64,000 bases of DNA from Pontibacter silvestris (lineage in GTDB: Bacteria > Bacteroidota > Bacteroidia > Cytophagales > Hymenobacteraceae): assembly GCF_020907275.1 (NCBI RefSeq), contig NZ_JAJJWI010000009.1, forward strand, positions 30,005 to 94,004, written 5' to 3'. The notes under the pieces are model-generated. The model saw only the letters and a list, made by a program, of their open reading frames with translations. It did no database searches and was not told the origin of the DNA. Below, piece by piece: positions 43,644-52,817 of this stretch. The first letter of the stretch is position 1; each line of letters opens with the position of its first letter. The position numbers were made by a program, and so were the translations under genes.

Positions 43644-44456
43644 CTAAGAAGAAATTAAAACACTGTTGATCGCTTGCCGGACACTGCCATGTTTCTCCAG
43701 AAGTTCAGCTGCTGCCTTTTCATCCTTACCGGTTTCATCCATAATCATCCGGACTCCACGGTTGTATAGCTTATGGTTCGTCAGTTGCATATCAACCATC
43801 TTGTTTCCCTTTACTCTGCCAAGCTGAATCATAACGGTTGTACTAAGCATGTTCAGCACTAACTTCTGAGCTGTTCCCGATTTCATTCGTGTTGACCCTG
43901 AAATAAACTCAGGCCCTACCACCACCTCTACCGGGTATTGTGCCTCTGCAGCCACAGGGCTTCCTGAGTTACACACTATACAGCCTGTTGCAATACCCTC
44001 TTCATTAGCCTTCCTGAGTCCTCCGATCACATAAGGTGTAGTGCCGGAGGCAGCAATACCTACCACTATGTCAAGCGCACCTACATTATATTCCTGCAGA
44101 TCTTTCCACGCCTGCTCCAAGTCATCTTCGGCAAACTCTACAGCTTTTCGTATAGCTCCATCTCCTCCTGCTATCAGCCCCACCACCCAATCAAAAGGCA
44201 CTCCAAACGTAGGAGAGCATTCCGAAGCGTCCAGCACACCAAGCCTGCCACTGGTACCTGCCCCAATGTAAAATAATCTGCCTCCTTCTTTCATTCTTTC
44301 AGATGCTACAGTGGCCAGCTTTTCTAGCTGTGGAAGTGCTTTCTCCACAGCATTAGGTACAGTTTTATCTTCCTTGTTGATGTTTTCCAGTATTTCCCTG
44401 ACAGACATCTTCTCAAGATTATTATAGTTTGAATCTTTCTCGGTAACTATCTCCAT
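43644..44456 (-). CDS. murQ: N-acetylmuramic acid 6-phosphate etherase
   Basis: Removes the lactyl ether of MurNAc-6-phosphate, yielding GlcNAc-6-phosphate and D-lactate, in the cytoplasm. The 270-residue SIS-domain protein has FYIGAGTSGRLGVLDASECS, with E79 matching the catalytic acid of MurQ, a second acidic region around E110 (KAVEFAEDD), the GIAASGTTPYVIGGL sugar-phosphate loop and SGSTRMKSGTAQKLVLNMLS. It is shorter than the E. coli enzyme (about 298), mainly at the C-terminus. A MurNAc kinase (MurK) or anhydro-MurNAc kinase (AnmK) must supply its substrate, but neither is in this window. Confidence 0.96.
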   Translation of the reverse strand: MEIVTEKDSNYNNLEKMSVREILENINKEDKTVPNAVEKALPQLEKLATVASERMKEGGRLFYIGAGTSGRLGVLDASECSPTFGVPFDWVVGLIAGGDGAIRKAVEFAEDDLEQAWKDLQEYNVGALDIVVGIAASGTTPYVIGGLRKANEEGIATGCIVCNSGSPVAAEAQYPVEVVVGPEFISGSTRMKSGTAQKLVLNMLSTTVMIQLGRVKGNKMVDMQLTNHKLYNRGVRMIMDETGKDEKAAAELLEKHGSVRQAINSVLISS

Positions 44457-45094
44457 TCTGTTTGAATTAAGTTTGGCAAGCTTTGCTTACTATGAGCAGA
44501 CTTTATATAACTATTCAGAGCAGTGTTTAGTAATAATAACATAAGTCTTTTTATTTGTAAAGCAGTACAACCGGGTAATCAACTATCTTAAATAGACAAA
44601 TCTTAGCAGCAGAAGCACTAACCAGAATATTCAATATACGCATAAACCCGCATTACCACAAACCCTGCACCTATCACTTTTCTGAAAAAGCAAAGAGTCC
44701 CATATGTTCCTCAGGCATTTCACAAGTGCTTTATAGCTGATGTCTCTCATACAGAACATCTCTGTTCTTAAGTAAGAGGTTGTTAACTATTACTCAGTAA
44801 ATAAAGAGGCTAACTGTACCTTAACTTTCTATTCAACAAAGAATGGCACAACATTGATAACTATACTTTATCAGCATGTTATAGAACTCAGACTAAATCT
44901 AATAAAAACCAAGCAAATAAATACCAATATATGCAACTTTTTTAAAAAACCTGTAAAATACTGCATTCAACAAGTGGTAGATATATTAAAAGCAGGTTTA
45001 TTTCTTCTGAATTATTACAAGGAGTTTGTTTTGTTTACAGAAAAAAATAGAGCCGTTTGAGCAAGAAAATTAAGTTAGTGACCGGAACCAGCAG
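44457..45094. other. AT-rich intergenic region between murQ and mug
   Basis: About 640 bases, rich in A/T. A 68-codon frame (44854-45060) has no family resemblance and no start context, so it is not annotated. No hairpin with a T-tract, RNA gene or TAnnTTTG box was recognised. The promoter of murQ should lie in its first 200 bases. Confidence 0.55.
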
Positions 45095-45640
45095 TCACCC
45101 CACATACGCCCGCAACTCACGGTATACTTCGGCCAAACGCTTGGGAGGGAAATGTGCGTTGAGGCCACTTGGGTTAGGTAATACCCATACTTGTGTCGGG
45201 CCAATCATTAGGCCTTGTAACCCCACACCACTGCCTTTCTGGCCGAAAGCAGCCTGGTAAACTGAAATTCCCAACAGGGCCAACACTTGCGGTTTATACA
45301 TAAGCACTTTCTGCACCAGTTGCTCTCCTCCCAGCCTCAGTTCCTCTTTGCTCAAATCGGCGGCGGCTACCGTGGCGCGATCTACCACATTCGTAATGCC
45401 GAAGCCTAAAGGCAATAACTCCTGCTGCTCTTCTGGCAGGAATAGCTTTGGTGTAAAACCAGCAGCAAAAAGCGCAGGCCAGAACCTGTTACCTGGTCGC
45501 GCAAAGTTATGCCCCACTACAGCTGTGTACACACTCGGGTTAATGCCACAGAACAAAACTTTCAGATGAGGGGCAATTACATCGGGTACTGTTTGCCCCA
45601 CGGCAGCGATTAACTCTTCTTTAGTAGGTTTATGTGCCAT
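45095..45640 (-). CDS. mug: Mug/TDG-type G:T/U mismatch-specific DNA glycosylase
   Basis: Removes uracil or thymine mispaired with guanine. From the ATG at 45640 the protein has 181 residues. Motif 1 is VLFCGINPSVYTAVVGHNFA (the GINPS loop of Mug/TDG) and motif 2 is VLPNPSGLNAHF (NPSG..A.F). FARPGNRFWPAL is the conserved PGNRFW segment. An upstream in-frame ATG at 45670 would add 10 residues. Compared with the E. coli enzyme (168 residues) the length is similar. It has no operon partner; its stop lies 640 bases from murQ. Confidence 0.9.
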   Translation of the reverse strand: MAHKPTKEELIAAVGQTVPDVIAPHLKVLFCGINPSVYTAVVGHNFARPGNRFWPALFAAGFTPKLFLPEEQQELLPLGFGITNVVDRATVAAADLSKEELRLGGEQLVQKVLMYKPQVLALLGISVYQAAFGQKGSGVGLQGLMIGPTQVWVLPNPSGLNAHFPPKRLAEVYRELRAYVG

Positions 45641-45683
45641 TAAGTTTATTGGTTTGCTACTCTTCTTCAAGCTTTAGCGTTAT

Positions 45684-45737
45684 AGAAACTCCCCAGGCAG
45701 GCACACTACTTATAGTGTACCTGCCTGGGGAGTTTCT
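45684..45737. terminator. Long hairpin downstream of the OmpA-family gene
   Basis: 24-base arms (45684-45707 and 45714-45737) pair with one mismatch or wobble around a 6-base loop; the core is ccccaggcag. It lies about 120 bases downstream of the OmpA-family stop and just upstream of mug. The T-tract is weak, so it may act as a terminator or as an mRNA 3'-end stabiliser. Confidence 0.65.
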
Positions 45738-45860
45738 GACCGGGAATTATTTCAAGAGATACCTGTTATTGACGGATGTCCGTTTATGAGTTCTTTGTAA
45801 CGCCCACCTGCTTACAGGTTCCTTATGTACTTACTAATAACACTTCTCTTTCTACGCCTT

Positions 45861-47729
45861 CTATTCTATAATTTCGATCTCTACTTTTCGGTCTAACGGA
45901 TTTTCTTTTTGAGAAGATTTTTCATCGCCCAGGTATTCTGTCCGGATGCGTTTCTTCGCTATTCCCTGATCAGTCAGAAAACTATCCAGTGCCTCTACCC
46001 GCTTGCGGCTAAGTGCCATATTATAAGCAGCGTTCCCAGACTGAGAGGTATAGCCGGTGAGCTTCACGTTCAGATCAGAGTTCTGTTGCAGTACTTGTAA
46101 TACCTGGTTTAAATCCCGAAGGCTTTCAGAAGGAACGCGGTATGAGTTGATGGGATAAAAGACTGTGGTGACATTTTCCTTAGGCGTAACTGCAGTTGGT
46201 TCGCTAACCGGGGCCGCAGTTTTGTTTCTTAGCAAGGCCAGTTCCTGTTCGTATTGATTCAGACGCTGCAACATGCTATCATTAAGAGCAGCTTGCTGCT
46301 GAAGGTACTGCACCATACTGGTATCTGCGGCAGCCTCCTTTATCAGCATGACAGTATCTGTCTGCCGCTCTGCCTGCAGTGCATTAATCCTGGCCTGACT
46401 CCTGCTTACTTCCGCATTTAGGGCAGCCAGGCGAAGCCGCTCCTCACGGAGCTGCGTTATGTCTGCGTCTACGCTCCTGACACGTTCAGTGCTGCTTTCT
46501 GCCGGTACGTAAACAACCCGCTCTACTACACGCTCCGTTTCTGAAGCTCTGGCAGGCACTGCCTCCTCAGTTCTGAGCGAGTAGGTTTCCTGAACTCTTA
46601 CAGGTTTATTTTCCCGAACTGCCGTAGCTTCCTGCACCTCTACTTGTTCAGATGTTACCACCTCGCCTTGCCTTTGGGAAACGGGTTCTTCAGCAACCAC
46701 TATTCTTCTTTGCACAGTAGGGGCAGGCGGTATATTACTTTTAACTACAACTGAATCTAAACGAATCATGGTTCCGGCAGAAGATATCGTTCTGATAGGC
46801 CTTGTAGTGCTACCTTGTATTTGCACTGGCTCAGAAGACACTACATTAGCCTCGCTGATCTCCCCTTCTGAACTGCTGCTATCCACATCTATTCTGTTTG
46901 AAGCTGTAAGTGTGTCAGCAGGCAGAATAACTACTCTTTTAGGGCTTACCGGCTGCACCAGATTCGCTGAATCTGGTATGTTGTTTATCTGCACCTCTTT
47001 AGGCTCTAGTTTCAGCATCATTTCCAGTACATTCTGCCTCGGCTGGTTTAGCCCTTCCACCGACTGGAGCACAGGTAAGTTTCCAGCATAGAAACGCGGT
47101 GCTTTAAATGTCGATTCCTTAAAGCCGAAGCTGTAGCCAAGCCTTATACCCGTATGCAGGTACGTGTTATTATGATCGTTCTGCTCAAGTGCAGGCACCT
47201 GCAGATGCGACTTCGTCAGGTAAACGGCTTCTGCTTGCACCGCCAGTTGCCATCTTTCTGCTATTCTGAACTTCAAGCCTAAGCCAAAGGGTATAGCGGG
47301 TACATTTGTCGATTCTTCCTTTATGACGCCACTAGAAGTTTCAAACGTGCTAAGGCCATATCCACCGAAAAAATAAGGAGCAACCCAGGCAGAGGTGTTC
47401 AGCAGCCAACCATTATCAGTATAAAAATAAGCACGCAGTGCCGACATGCGCACGCCTGTCGTAAAGGAATTATGTAGCTGATCGTGTCCTCTTACATTGC
47501 CAAAGGAGTAGCCTAGCGATAACCCGATACTATGCCCAATGTTGCGGCTTAGCTCTACCCGGTAAACCAAGTTGTCATTTACATTGAAATAGTCAGATGT
47601 ACTGTTATTTTCGTTAATATAGTTGGCGATACCTGTATAACCGCTTAGCTGCCATTTGTACAGGTCATGCTGGGCAGATGCCACCTTGCTACTAAACAGG
47701 AGCACACATATAATTATAAAACTTCTCAT
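45861..47729 (-). CDS. OmpA-family outer-membrane protein with long linker
   Basis: From the ATG at 47729 the protein has 622 residues: a signal peptide (MRSFIIICVLLFSSKVASAQ); an N-terminal beta-barrel-like domain (about 21-210, with GIGLSLGYSF-type strands, GLGLKF, and GIRLGYSFGF); a long S/T/V/E-rich linker (about 215-400); a coiled coil with repeated LREERLRLAALNAE-type residues (about 420-500); and a C-terminal OmpA peptidoglycan-binding domain (about 515-622, with KLTGYTSQSGNAAYNMALSR). It anchors the outer membrane to the cell wall. An upstream ATG (47753) would overlap the preceding gene. It is co-transcribed with the 47732-48913 gene, with 2 bases between them. Confidence 0.85.
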   Translation of the reverse strand: MRSFIIICVLLFSSKVASAQHDLYKWQLSGYTGIANYINENNSTSDYFNVNDNLVYRVELSRNIGHSIGLSLGYSFGNVRGHDQLHNSFTTGVRMSALRAYFYTDNGWLLNTSAWVAPYFFGGYGLSTFETSSGVIKEESTNVPAIPFGLGLKFRIAERWQLAVQAEAVYLTKSHLQVPALEQNDHNNTYLHTGIRLGYSFGFKESTFKAPRFYAGNLPVLQSVEGLNQPRQNVLEMMLKLEPKEVQINNIPDSANLVQPVSPKRVVILPADTLTASNRIDVDSSSSEGEISEANVVSSEPVQIQGSTTRPIRTISSAGTMIRLDSVVVKSNIPPAPTVQRRIVVAEEPVSQRQGEVVTSEQVEVQEATAVRENKPVRVQETYSLRTEEAVPARASETERVVERVVYVPAESSTERVRSVDADITQLREERLRLAALNAEVSRSQARINALQAERQTDTVMLIKEAAADTSMVQYLQQQAALNDSMLQRLNQYEQELALLRNKTAAPVSEPTAVTPKENVTTVFYPINSYRVPSESLRDLNQVLQVLQQNSDLNVKLTGYTSQSGNAAYNMALSRKRVEALDSFLTDQGIAKKRIRTEYLGDEKSSQKENPLDRKVEIEIIE

Positions 47730-47731
47730 GA

Positions 47732-48913
47732 CTATCGGTTTAAGTCGGCCCAAAAATTAAGTTCCAGGCTTAAGCCTATAAATGGCCTCACAAACACCCG
47801 GTCCACATTAAAATCAGAGATAGTATTGGACTCCTGGTCGCTTTGCAGCACAGTGGCTCCCGCATTAATGCGGACAAAAGGGAGGACTCTGTACCCCAGT
47901 GCCACGTAAACAGGCCGCTTCACTATAGGCCCCGTGGCTACATTGTCTTCATTGAACTCCAGATTCTTAAAAAACACGCCTGCCGAGATGCTGGACCTGG
48001 CCCAGAAGGCAGAAGAGAATGGCTCCCTTCCCAACGGAATAGAGATACCGGCATAAGGAGCGGTAGCCGAAGTAAAATTATCAAAATCACCAGAGTAATA
48101 CACACCGCCATAGCCAACGTTAATTGCAATTATGTTCCTGGTTTTCTCAGTCGCATAATCGGTTATCCTTTTACTGTCTGTTAAAACGAGTAACTGTGTG
48201 TTAGCGTATTGCGCCACTTCCCGGTTTACCATCATTTTTAGGGCAGCTATCTGCTCCTGCGCATATTTCAGGCGGAGTGTCCGGCTATCGTCCCCTTCTG
48301 TTGCCAGAATATTTCTTTTGGCTTTTTTTAACCTCAGGTCATTAATTTGTTCCAGTTTATCGAGCACGATATCAGAAAAGCCCCTGAACTGATAGTTAAT
48401 CTGATTCTTATAAAGCCCTAACCCTTGGTTTACGATGGTATTCATGTCGCTGCGCATGTTTTTTGGATGCTTCCGCAACTCCACGCTGCTTCTGCTTACC
48501 ACAAACGATTGGTCTATATAAGAATCTAAAGCCGAACTGAGTTGGTTTAGGAGTTGCTCTTGCTGCTGTGTCGAGGCGGGCTCGTAATAGTTAAGAACGA
48601 AAGTATATTTCTCGTTTCCGCGCAGGGGGAAATTTACAGGAAGTGTAAACCTGCTATCAGTACCTGTGGCACGTTTTTTCCAGACATTCTTGTAAAGAGG
48701 TTCTTTATTGGTATCAGAAGAGCCATAAACAACGACCTCTACCAGCCCTACTCTTTGCCCCGCCTCACCAGTAAGCAGAAAATTGCTTTCGGCAGGTAAG
48801 GCTTTCCCTTCGTTGAAGTAGGCTCTGTCATAGTCAAAAACGACTGTCTCGTATTGAGCAAACAAAGGATAACTGAACAACAAAGTAATAAATAATATGT
48901 AGATGTTTTTCAT
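47732..48913 (-). CDS. Envelope protein of unknown family with C-terminal barrel-like domain
   Basis: The 393-residue protein from the ATG at 48913 has a signal peptide (MKNIYILFITLLFSYPLFAQ). The N-terminal region (about 21-115) has strand-type repeats (YETVVFDYDRAYFNEGK, VGLVEVVVYGSS, YTFVLNYYEP). The helical middle (about 115-240) is rich in L, Q, K and R and likely coiled. The C-terminal part (about 255-393) has paired strands (VGYGGVYYSGDFDN, PYAGISIPLG, VALGYRVLPFVRINAGATVL, FIGLSLELNFW) typical of an outer-membrane barrel. No family is recognised. The ATG at 48964 is rejected because it would precede the signal peptide. It is translationally close to the OmpA gene and may work with it. 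Confidence 0.75.
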   Translation of the reverse strand: MKNIYILFITLLFSYPLFAQYETVVFDYDRAYFNEGKALPAESNFLLTGEAGQRVGLVEVVVYGSSDTNKEPLYKNVWKKRATGTDSRFTLPVNFPLRGNEKYTFVLNYYEPASTQQQEQLLNQLSSALDSYIDQSFVVSRSSVELRKHPKNMRSDMNTIVNQGLGLYKNQINYQFRGFSDIVLDKLEQINDLRLKKAKRNILATEGDDSRTLRLKYAQEQIAALKMMVNREVAQYANTQLLVLTDSKRITDYATEKTRNIIAINVGYGGVYYSGDFDNFTSATAPYAGISIPLGREPFSSAFWARSSISAGVFFKNLEFNEDNVATGPIVKRPVYVALGYRVLPFVRINAGATVLQSDQESNTISDFNVDRVFVRPFIGLSLELNFWADLNR

Positions 48914-49248
48914 CAGGTTGGTTTGGTTATTTGGGTTAACAAAAAAGGCAGCATGGCGCCACAAAAGTCAGGTGAGCATTTATGCGCTTCAGCATCTTGA
49001 AGTACGCTGTAATACTTTAACCTATGTTATGAGAACAAGGTTTTAAGAATAATGTTTAAAAAAAGGGAAATCGCACCAAGATGTGTTCCTGCAGCATGTC
49101 TCCTGTTAGTATTTCTCTTTCCATTGGTACTTCAAAAAATTTTACCAGATTAATCCTAGTAAAACAGACATAATCACAGCAACTATATTAATTATGTTTT
49201 ATATATTGTTATTTAAATTTATACTAGCTATAAAACCAAATCATTCAT
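48914..49248. other. Intergenic region, no gene seen
   Basis: AT-rich DNA upstream of the 47732-48913 gene. It holds no coding frame of substance and no clear hairpin. It probably contains the promoter of the two-gene minus-strand unit; no perfect TAnnTTTG box was found. Confidence 0.5.
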
Positions 49249-49417
49249 ATGGATTTTATCGATGTAATCAAAGATAAGGTAAGCAAGGTTAAAGCCAGCT
49301 GCACCTGAATGGCTTAAGAAATACTTAGGTTTAATGGAGGAAGGGAATCAAGAAACACGGATAGAAATTGAAACAACAGGTAACAACATATATGATCTCA
49401 CTAAACATCTTGATTGA
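49249..49417 (+). pseudogene. Short frameshifted ORF
   Basis: An ATG at 49249 opens MDFIDVIKDKVSKVKA and stops at a TGA after about 19 codons. If one extra base after codon 16 is ignored, reading continues as AAPEWLKKYLGLMEEGNQET and ends DLTKHLD at 49417, a plausible 54-residue protein with an amphipathic start. The reconstructed protein has no recognised family. It could be a decayed gene or a sequencing slip. There is no supporting context. Confidence 0.35.
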
Positions 49418-49633
49418 TAATTTACTAAAATTAGATAAAATAAATGAGAAGCAATCTGCATGAAAAGAGTGTCTAAGCCATAGTTTAATAATAGAATAGG
49501 GAAATTAGCATAAACAGTACAAGCTACAAACCCGCACCCAATACCTTTGAGCCTAGAAATTTCATAACACACTTTTGCTGTTTTTCATCAACCTGTTCTT
49601 ACACAATTTTCTCTCAAAAATCGGTAAAACAAA

Positions 49634-50812
49634 TTGGATTCAGGCGGCAAAACTAAGCGTTTAGTTATCTTAAGTAAAAAAACTGTTCTTTCAAAATATT
49701 CCATACAAAACCATAGAGGAGTGAACTCTAACAGATTTAACCGAGATATTAGAATAGATATTTTAAGGTTCATAGCCATTATTTCTATCATATTTGTACA
49801 TAGCGGGCCGGGGGACCTGCTATTTCAAATCCGAAATTTCGATGTTGTCCTTATGGTGCTCCTGTTAGGAGCCTCTTTTTACATAAGTAGTTTAAACAAA
49901 AAACTAAATTATTTTGATTATGTTAAAAAACGTTTCAACCGGTTGGTAATTCCAACCTGGACTTTCCTTACAATATTCTTTGGTATCTTTTACCTGCTCT
50001 CACTTATAAACCATGAGCCATTTTATTTCAGCTACAATGAAGTTGTTGAATCATACACTTTAGCAACAATCGGTGAGGGAATAGGCTTTGTTTGGATTAT
50101 GAGAATCTTTTTCATAATAGCACTGGTTTGCCCTTTTCTATTAAGGCTAAGCAGACAAATTAAGGATAACATGATTTATATCTTTTTAATAACTATTGCC
50201 TATTTGTTTTATGAAGTGCTATTACTGACAGAAGAGTATGTGCATAGTGTGTTCAGGTATTCTAAAGCGACAAAAGCAGGTTTAATTTATTCATCTGTTA
50301 TTATCAATAGTTTTGCATATATCTTAATTGCAGCTTTAGGAGTCAGGCTGGTAAAACTAAGGCGGAAGGAAATAATTCTATATTGCCTGGCTTCTTTGAT
50401 AGTTCTGTTGTTCCTGGCATTTAAGTATAATTTTACCCCAACACAGCAGTTCAAATATCCTCCTCGCTTATATTATATATCTTATGGAGTTTTTGTTAGT
50501 CTTTTACTTTATAGTTTTCTAGAGCTTAAAAGACTAAGATATTTATTTGATAACAGCTTTGTGATGTTCGTTTCCAAAACATCTGCATGGTTGTACTTCT
50601 GGCACATCATCTCCTTTTATGTCGTTAAAATCTATGGACCCTCATTTCCTATTGTTTCCGGGAACCTAGTAGGCAGGTTCCTTTTTATTTTCACAACGGC
50701 TCTTGTTGTGACTTATTTACATGAACAAATTAAAAAAACATATCGCCATTCTAAGCTTTCACCTATAGTAGTTACGGTTTCTGATGGCCTGCAAAATAAC
50801 AGATCAACTTAA
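49634..50812 (+). CDS. Acyltransferase 3 family membrane protein
   Basis: The 392-residue protein begins with a non-family N-terminus (about 1-37). The Acyltransferase_3 signature follows, RIDILRFIAIISIIFVHSG (about 40-58), then about nine further transmembrane helices, ending in a short polar tail. This family O-acetylates surface polysaccharides or lipid A in the inner membrane. The start may be further downstream, since the first 35 residues are not typical. The DNA of this gene is visibly more AT-rich than that of its neighbours. It has no glycan-synthesis gene beside it, so the acceptor is unknown. Confidence 0.8.
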   Translation: MDSGGKTKRLVILSKKTVLSKYSIQNHRGVNSNRFNRDIRIDILRFIAIISIIFVHSGPGDLLFQIRNFDVVLMVLLLGASFYISSLNKKLNYFDYVKKRFNRLVIPTWTFLTIFFGIFYLLSLINHEPFYFSYNEVVESYTLATIGEGIGFVWIMRIFFIIALVCPFLLRLSRQIKDNMIYIFLITIAYLFYEVLLLTEEYVHSVFRYSKATKAGLIYSSVIINSFAYILIAALGVRLVKLRRKEIILYCLASLIVLLFLAFKYNFTPTQQFKYPPRLYYISYGVFVSLLLYSFLELKRLRYLFDNSFVMFVSKTSAWLYFWHIISFYVVKIYGPSFPIVSGNLVGRFLFIFTTALVVTYLHEQIKKTYRHSKLSPIVVTVSDGLQNNRST

Positions 50813-51068
50813 TAAAAATTATCCTCTTGAGAAGACGTTACAAGCTTTCATCTCTGATAAATGGACTTCAACATTAAGTCTTGAGCAGCATATCCGCTTC
50901 TATAAATACTTTTGATGACCTGTGTTCGCAAATTATAAACTTGTTTTCAAGAAGCTCTTTGCTTCCCTCGCCAGCGTGCCTCAACACATAAAGAAACCTT
51001 TCTCATAAAGCTTATGGGACATGATGGGTTGTTCGCACCCGCACTAGCACCAGAACAAAATCTCCCCC

Positions 51069-52817
51069 CTATATCCTTGCCTGGTAAGTATACAGCTGGT
51101 AATATCTCCCCTGCTTCTCCAGCAATTCTTCGTGTTTGCCTTGTTCCGCTATGTTGCCTTGCTCTATCACCAGTATCTGATCGGCCTGGCGGATGGTGCT
51201 TAGGCGGTGGGCGATCACGAATGTGGTGCGGCCCTGCATCAGCGTTTTCAGGCTGGCCTGTATCAGACTCTCGCTCTCCGTATCCAGGTTTGAGGTCGCC
51301 TCATCCAGAATCAGTATGCGCGGATCGGCCAGTACGGCTCTGGCTATGGCAATGCGCTGCCGTTGTCCGCCCGAAAGCTTTACGCCCCGCTCCCCTATCA
51401 GTGTATCTAAACCATCGGGGAATCGATCGGTAAACTCCTGCACATGGGCTGCTTTAACCGCCTGCTGCACCTGTTCTTCTGTAGCACCTGGTCGCGGGAA
51501 CAGGATGTTTTCACTTATAGTGCCCTCAAACAGAAAGTCGTCCTGCAGCACCACGCCCAACTGGCTTCTATAGCTCTGCAGGCTGATTGTTTGCAGATCG
51601 TGCCCGTCTACAGTTATAGTGCCGCTTTCAGGGTTTAAGAAGGAAGCCACCAGCCCCGCTATAGTTGTTTTACCAGAGCCCGATGTACCCACCAAAGCCG
51701 TCACGGAACCTGCAGGTGCTTTAAAGCTGATGCCTTTCACCACATCTTTTCCCGGTTCGTAGGCAAAGGAAACCTTATCGAAAGCGATATCGCCTTTTAT
51801 ATGATCCAGTCGCTGGGTTCTGAGTCCGCCAGCATCTTCCAAAGGTGAATTCAGAATTTCTTCCGTACGGTCAAGCCCGGCAAAAGCCTCTGTAAACTGG
51901 CTCCCGATGTTGCTCATCTGCAGTATCGGCGCAATCATGAAACCCAGGTACAGCGTGAAAGCCAGAAAATCCCCGAAGGTAAGCTCCCCGTTCATAATCA
52001 GGTAACCGCCTATGCCCATAATCCCTGCCGAAGCAAAGCCCAAAAGCAACGTAGCCGAAGAGGTTACCAGGCTGGTGGTAATCAGGCTGCGTTTCACATT
52101 CAGGAACAGCCGATTCACACCGTCTTCAAAGGTTTTGATCTCCTGCTCCTCCGCATTAAATCCCTTAATCACCCGCACACCTCCCAACGTTTCCGTTAAT
52201 CTGCCCGTTACCTCTGCATTTATGACGCCTCGCTCCCTGAAAATAGGCCGTATCTTCCCGAAAGCCTTCAGCGAAATCACACCGAAAATAGCGACGGGCA
52301 CCAGCACATACAAGGTCATTAGCGGACTGATAATGATGAGCAGGACCAGGCAGATCAGGGAAGTCAGCACCCCTCCCACCATTTGGGCAAAGCCAGTGCC
52401 CACCAGGTTCCGCACACCCTCCACATCGGTCATAATCCTGGACACCAATTCACCAGTTTTAGTATTGTCGAAGAAGCGGATGGGCAGCTGGATAATATGC
52501 CGCTGTACCTTCGCCCGTAGCTGGGAAATAAGGTACTGCGCCTCAACGCTCAGTATTTGCGTTAAGGCAAAGGAAGTGACGGCCTGTATCACAATGGCGA
52601 CGGCTACAGCTAATATCAGCCATTTCAGCATGCTCAGATCGCCATTCGGAATAACATCATCAATGAGATACTTGCTTGCACCAGGCAATATCAGGCCAGC
52701 CAAACGGCTGATGACGATCAGGACAAGCCCGATGGAAAGGTACTTCTTTCTGGGCCAGATAATGGTTTTGAAAACATGCCCCAGTGTTACGTTATTTAGT
52801 TTTTTTGATTTCGACAT
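51069..52817 (-). CDS. ABC transporter, fused permease and ATPase (MsbA/BmrA type)
   Basis: The 582-residue half-transporter has six transmembrane helices (about 25-310) with an exporter-type membrane domain (QLPIRFFDNTKTGELVSRIM), followed by the nucleotide-binding domain (about 340-582): Walker A GTSGSGKTT, Q-loop GVVLQDDF, signature LSGGQRQRIAIARA, Walker B ILILDEATSNLD and the switch histidine IAHRLST. Homodimeric exporters of this kind move lipids or drugs; the substrate is not visible. There is no adjacent partner ABC subunit. The acyltransferase gene converges on it. Confidence 0.92.
   Translation of the reverse strand: MSKSKKLNNVTLGHVFKTIIWPRKKYLSIGLVLIVISRLAGLILPGASKYLIDDVIPNGDLSMLKWLILAVAVAIVIQAVTSFALTQILSVEAQYLISQLRAKVQRHIIQLPIRFFDNTKTGELVSRIMTDVEGVRNLVGTGFAQMVGGVLTSLICLVLLIIISPLMTLYVLVPVAIFGVISLKAFGKIRPIFRERGVINAEVTGRLTETLGGVRVIKGFNAEEQEIKTFEDGVNRLFLNVKRSLITTSLVTSSATLLLGFASAGIMGIGGYLIMNGELTFGDFLAFTLYLGFMIAPILQMSNIGSQFTEAFAGLDRTEEILNSPLEDAGGLRTQRLDHIKGDIAFDKVSFAYEPGKDVVKGISFKAPAGSVTALVGTSGSGKTTIAGLVASFLNPESGTITVDGHDLQTISLQSYRSQLGVVLQDDFLFEGTISENILFPRPGATEEQVQQAVKAAHVQEFTDRFPDGLDTLIGERGVKLSGGQRQRIAIARAVLADPRILILDEATSNLDTESESLIQASLKTLMQGRTTFVIAHRLSTIRQADQILVIEQGNIAEQGKHEELLEKQGRYYQLYTYQARI

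Noticed and set aside
44854..45060. A 68-codon plus-strand frame
   Set aside because: AT-rich, no recognised motif and no signal peptide; its composition matches intergenic DNA.
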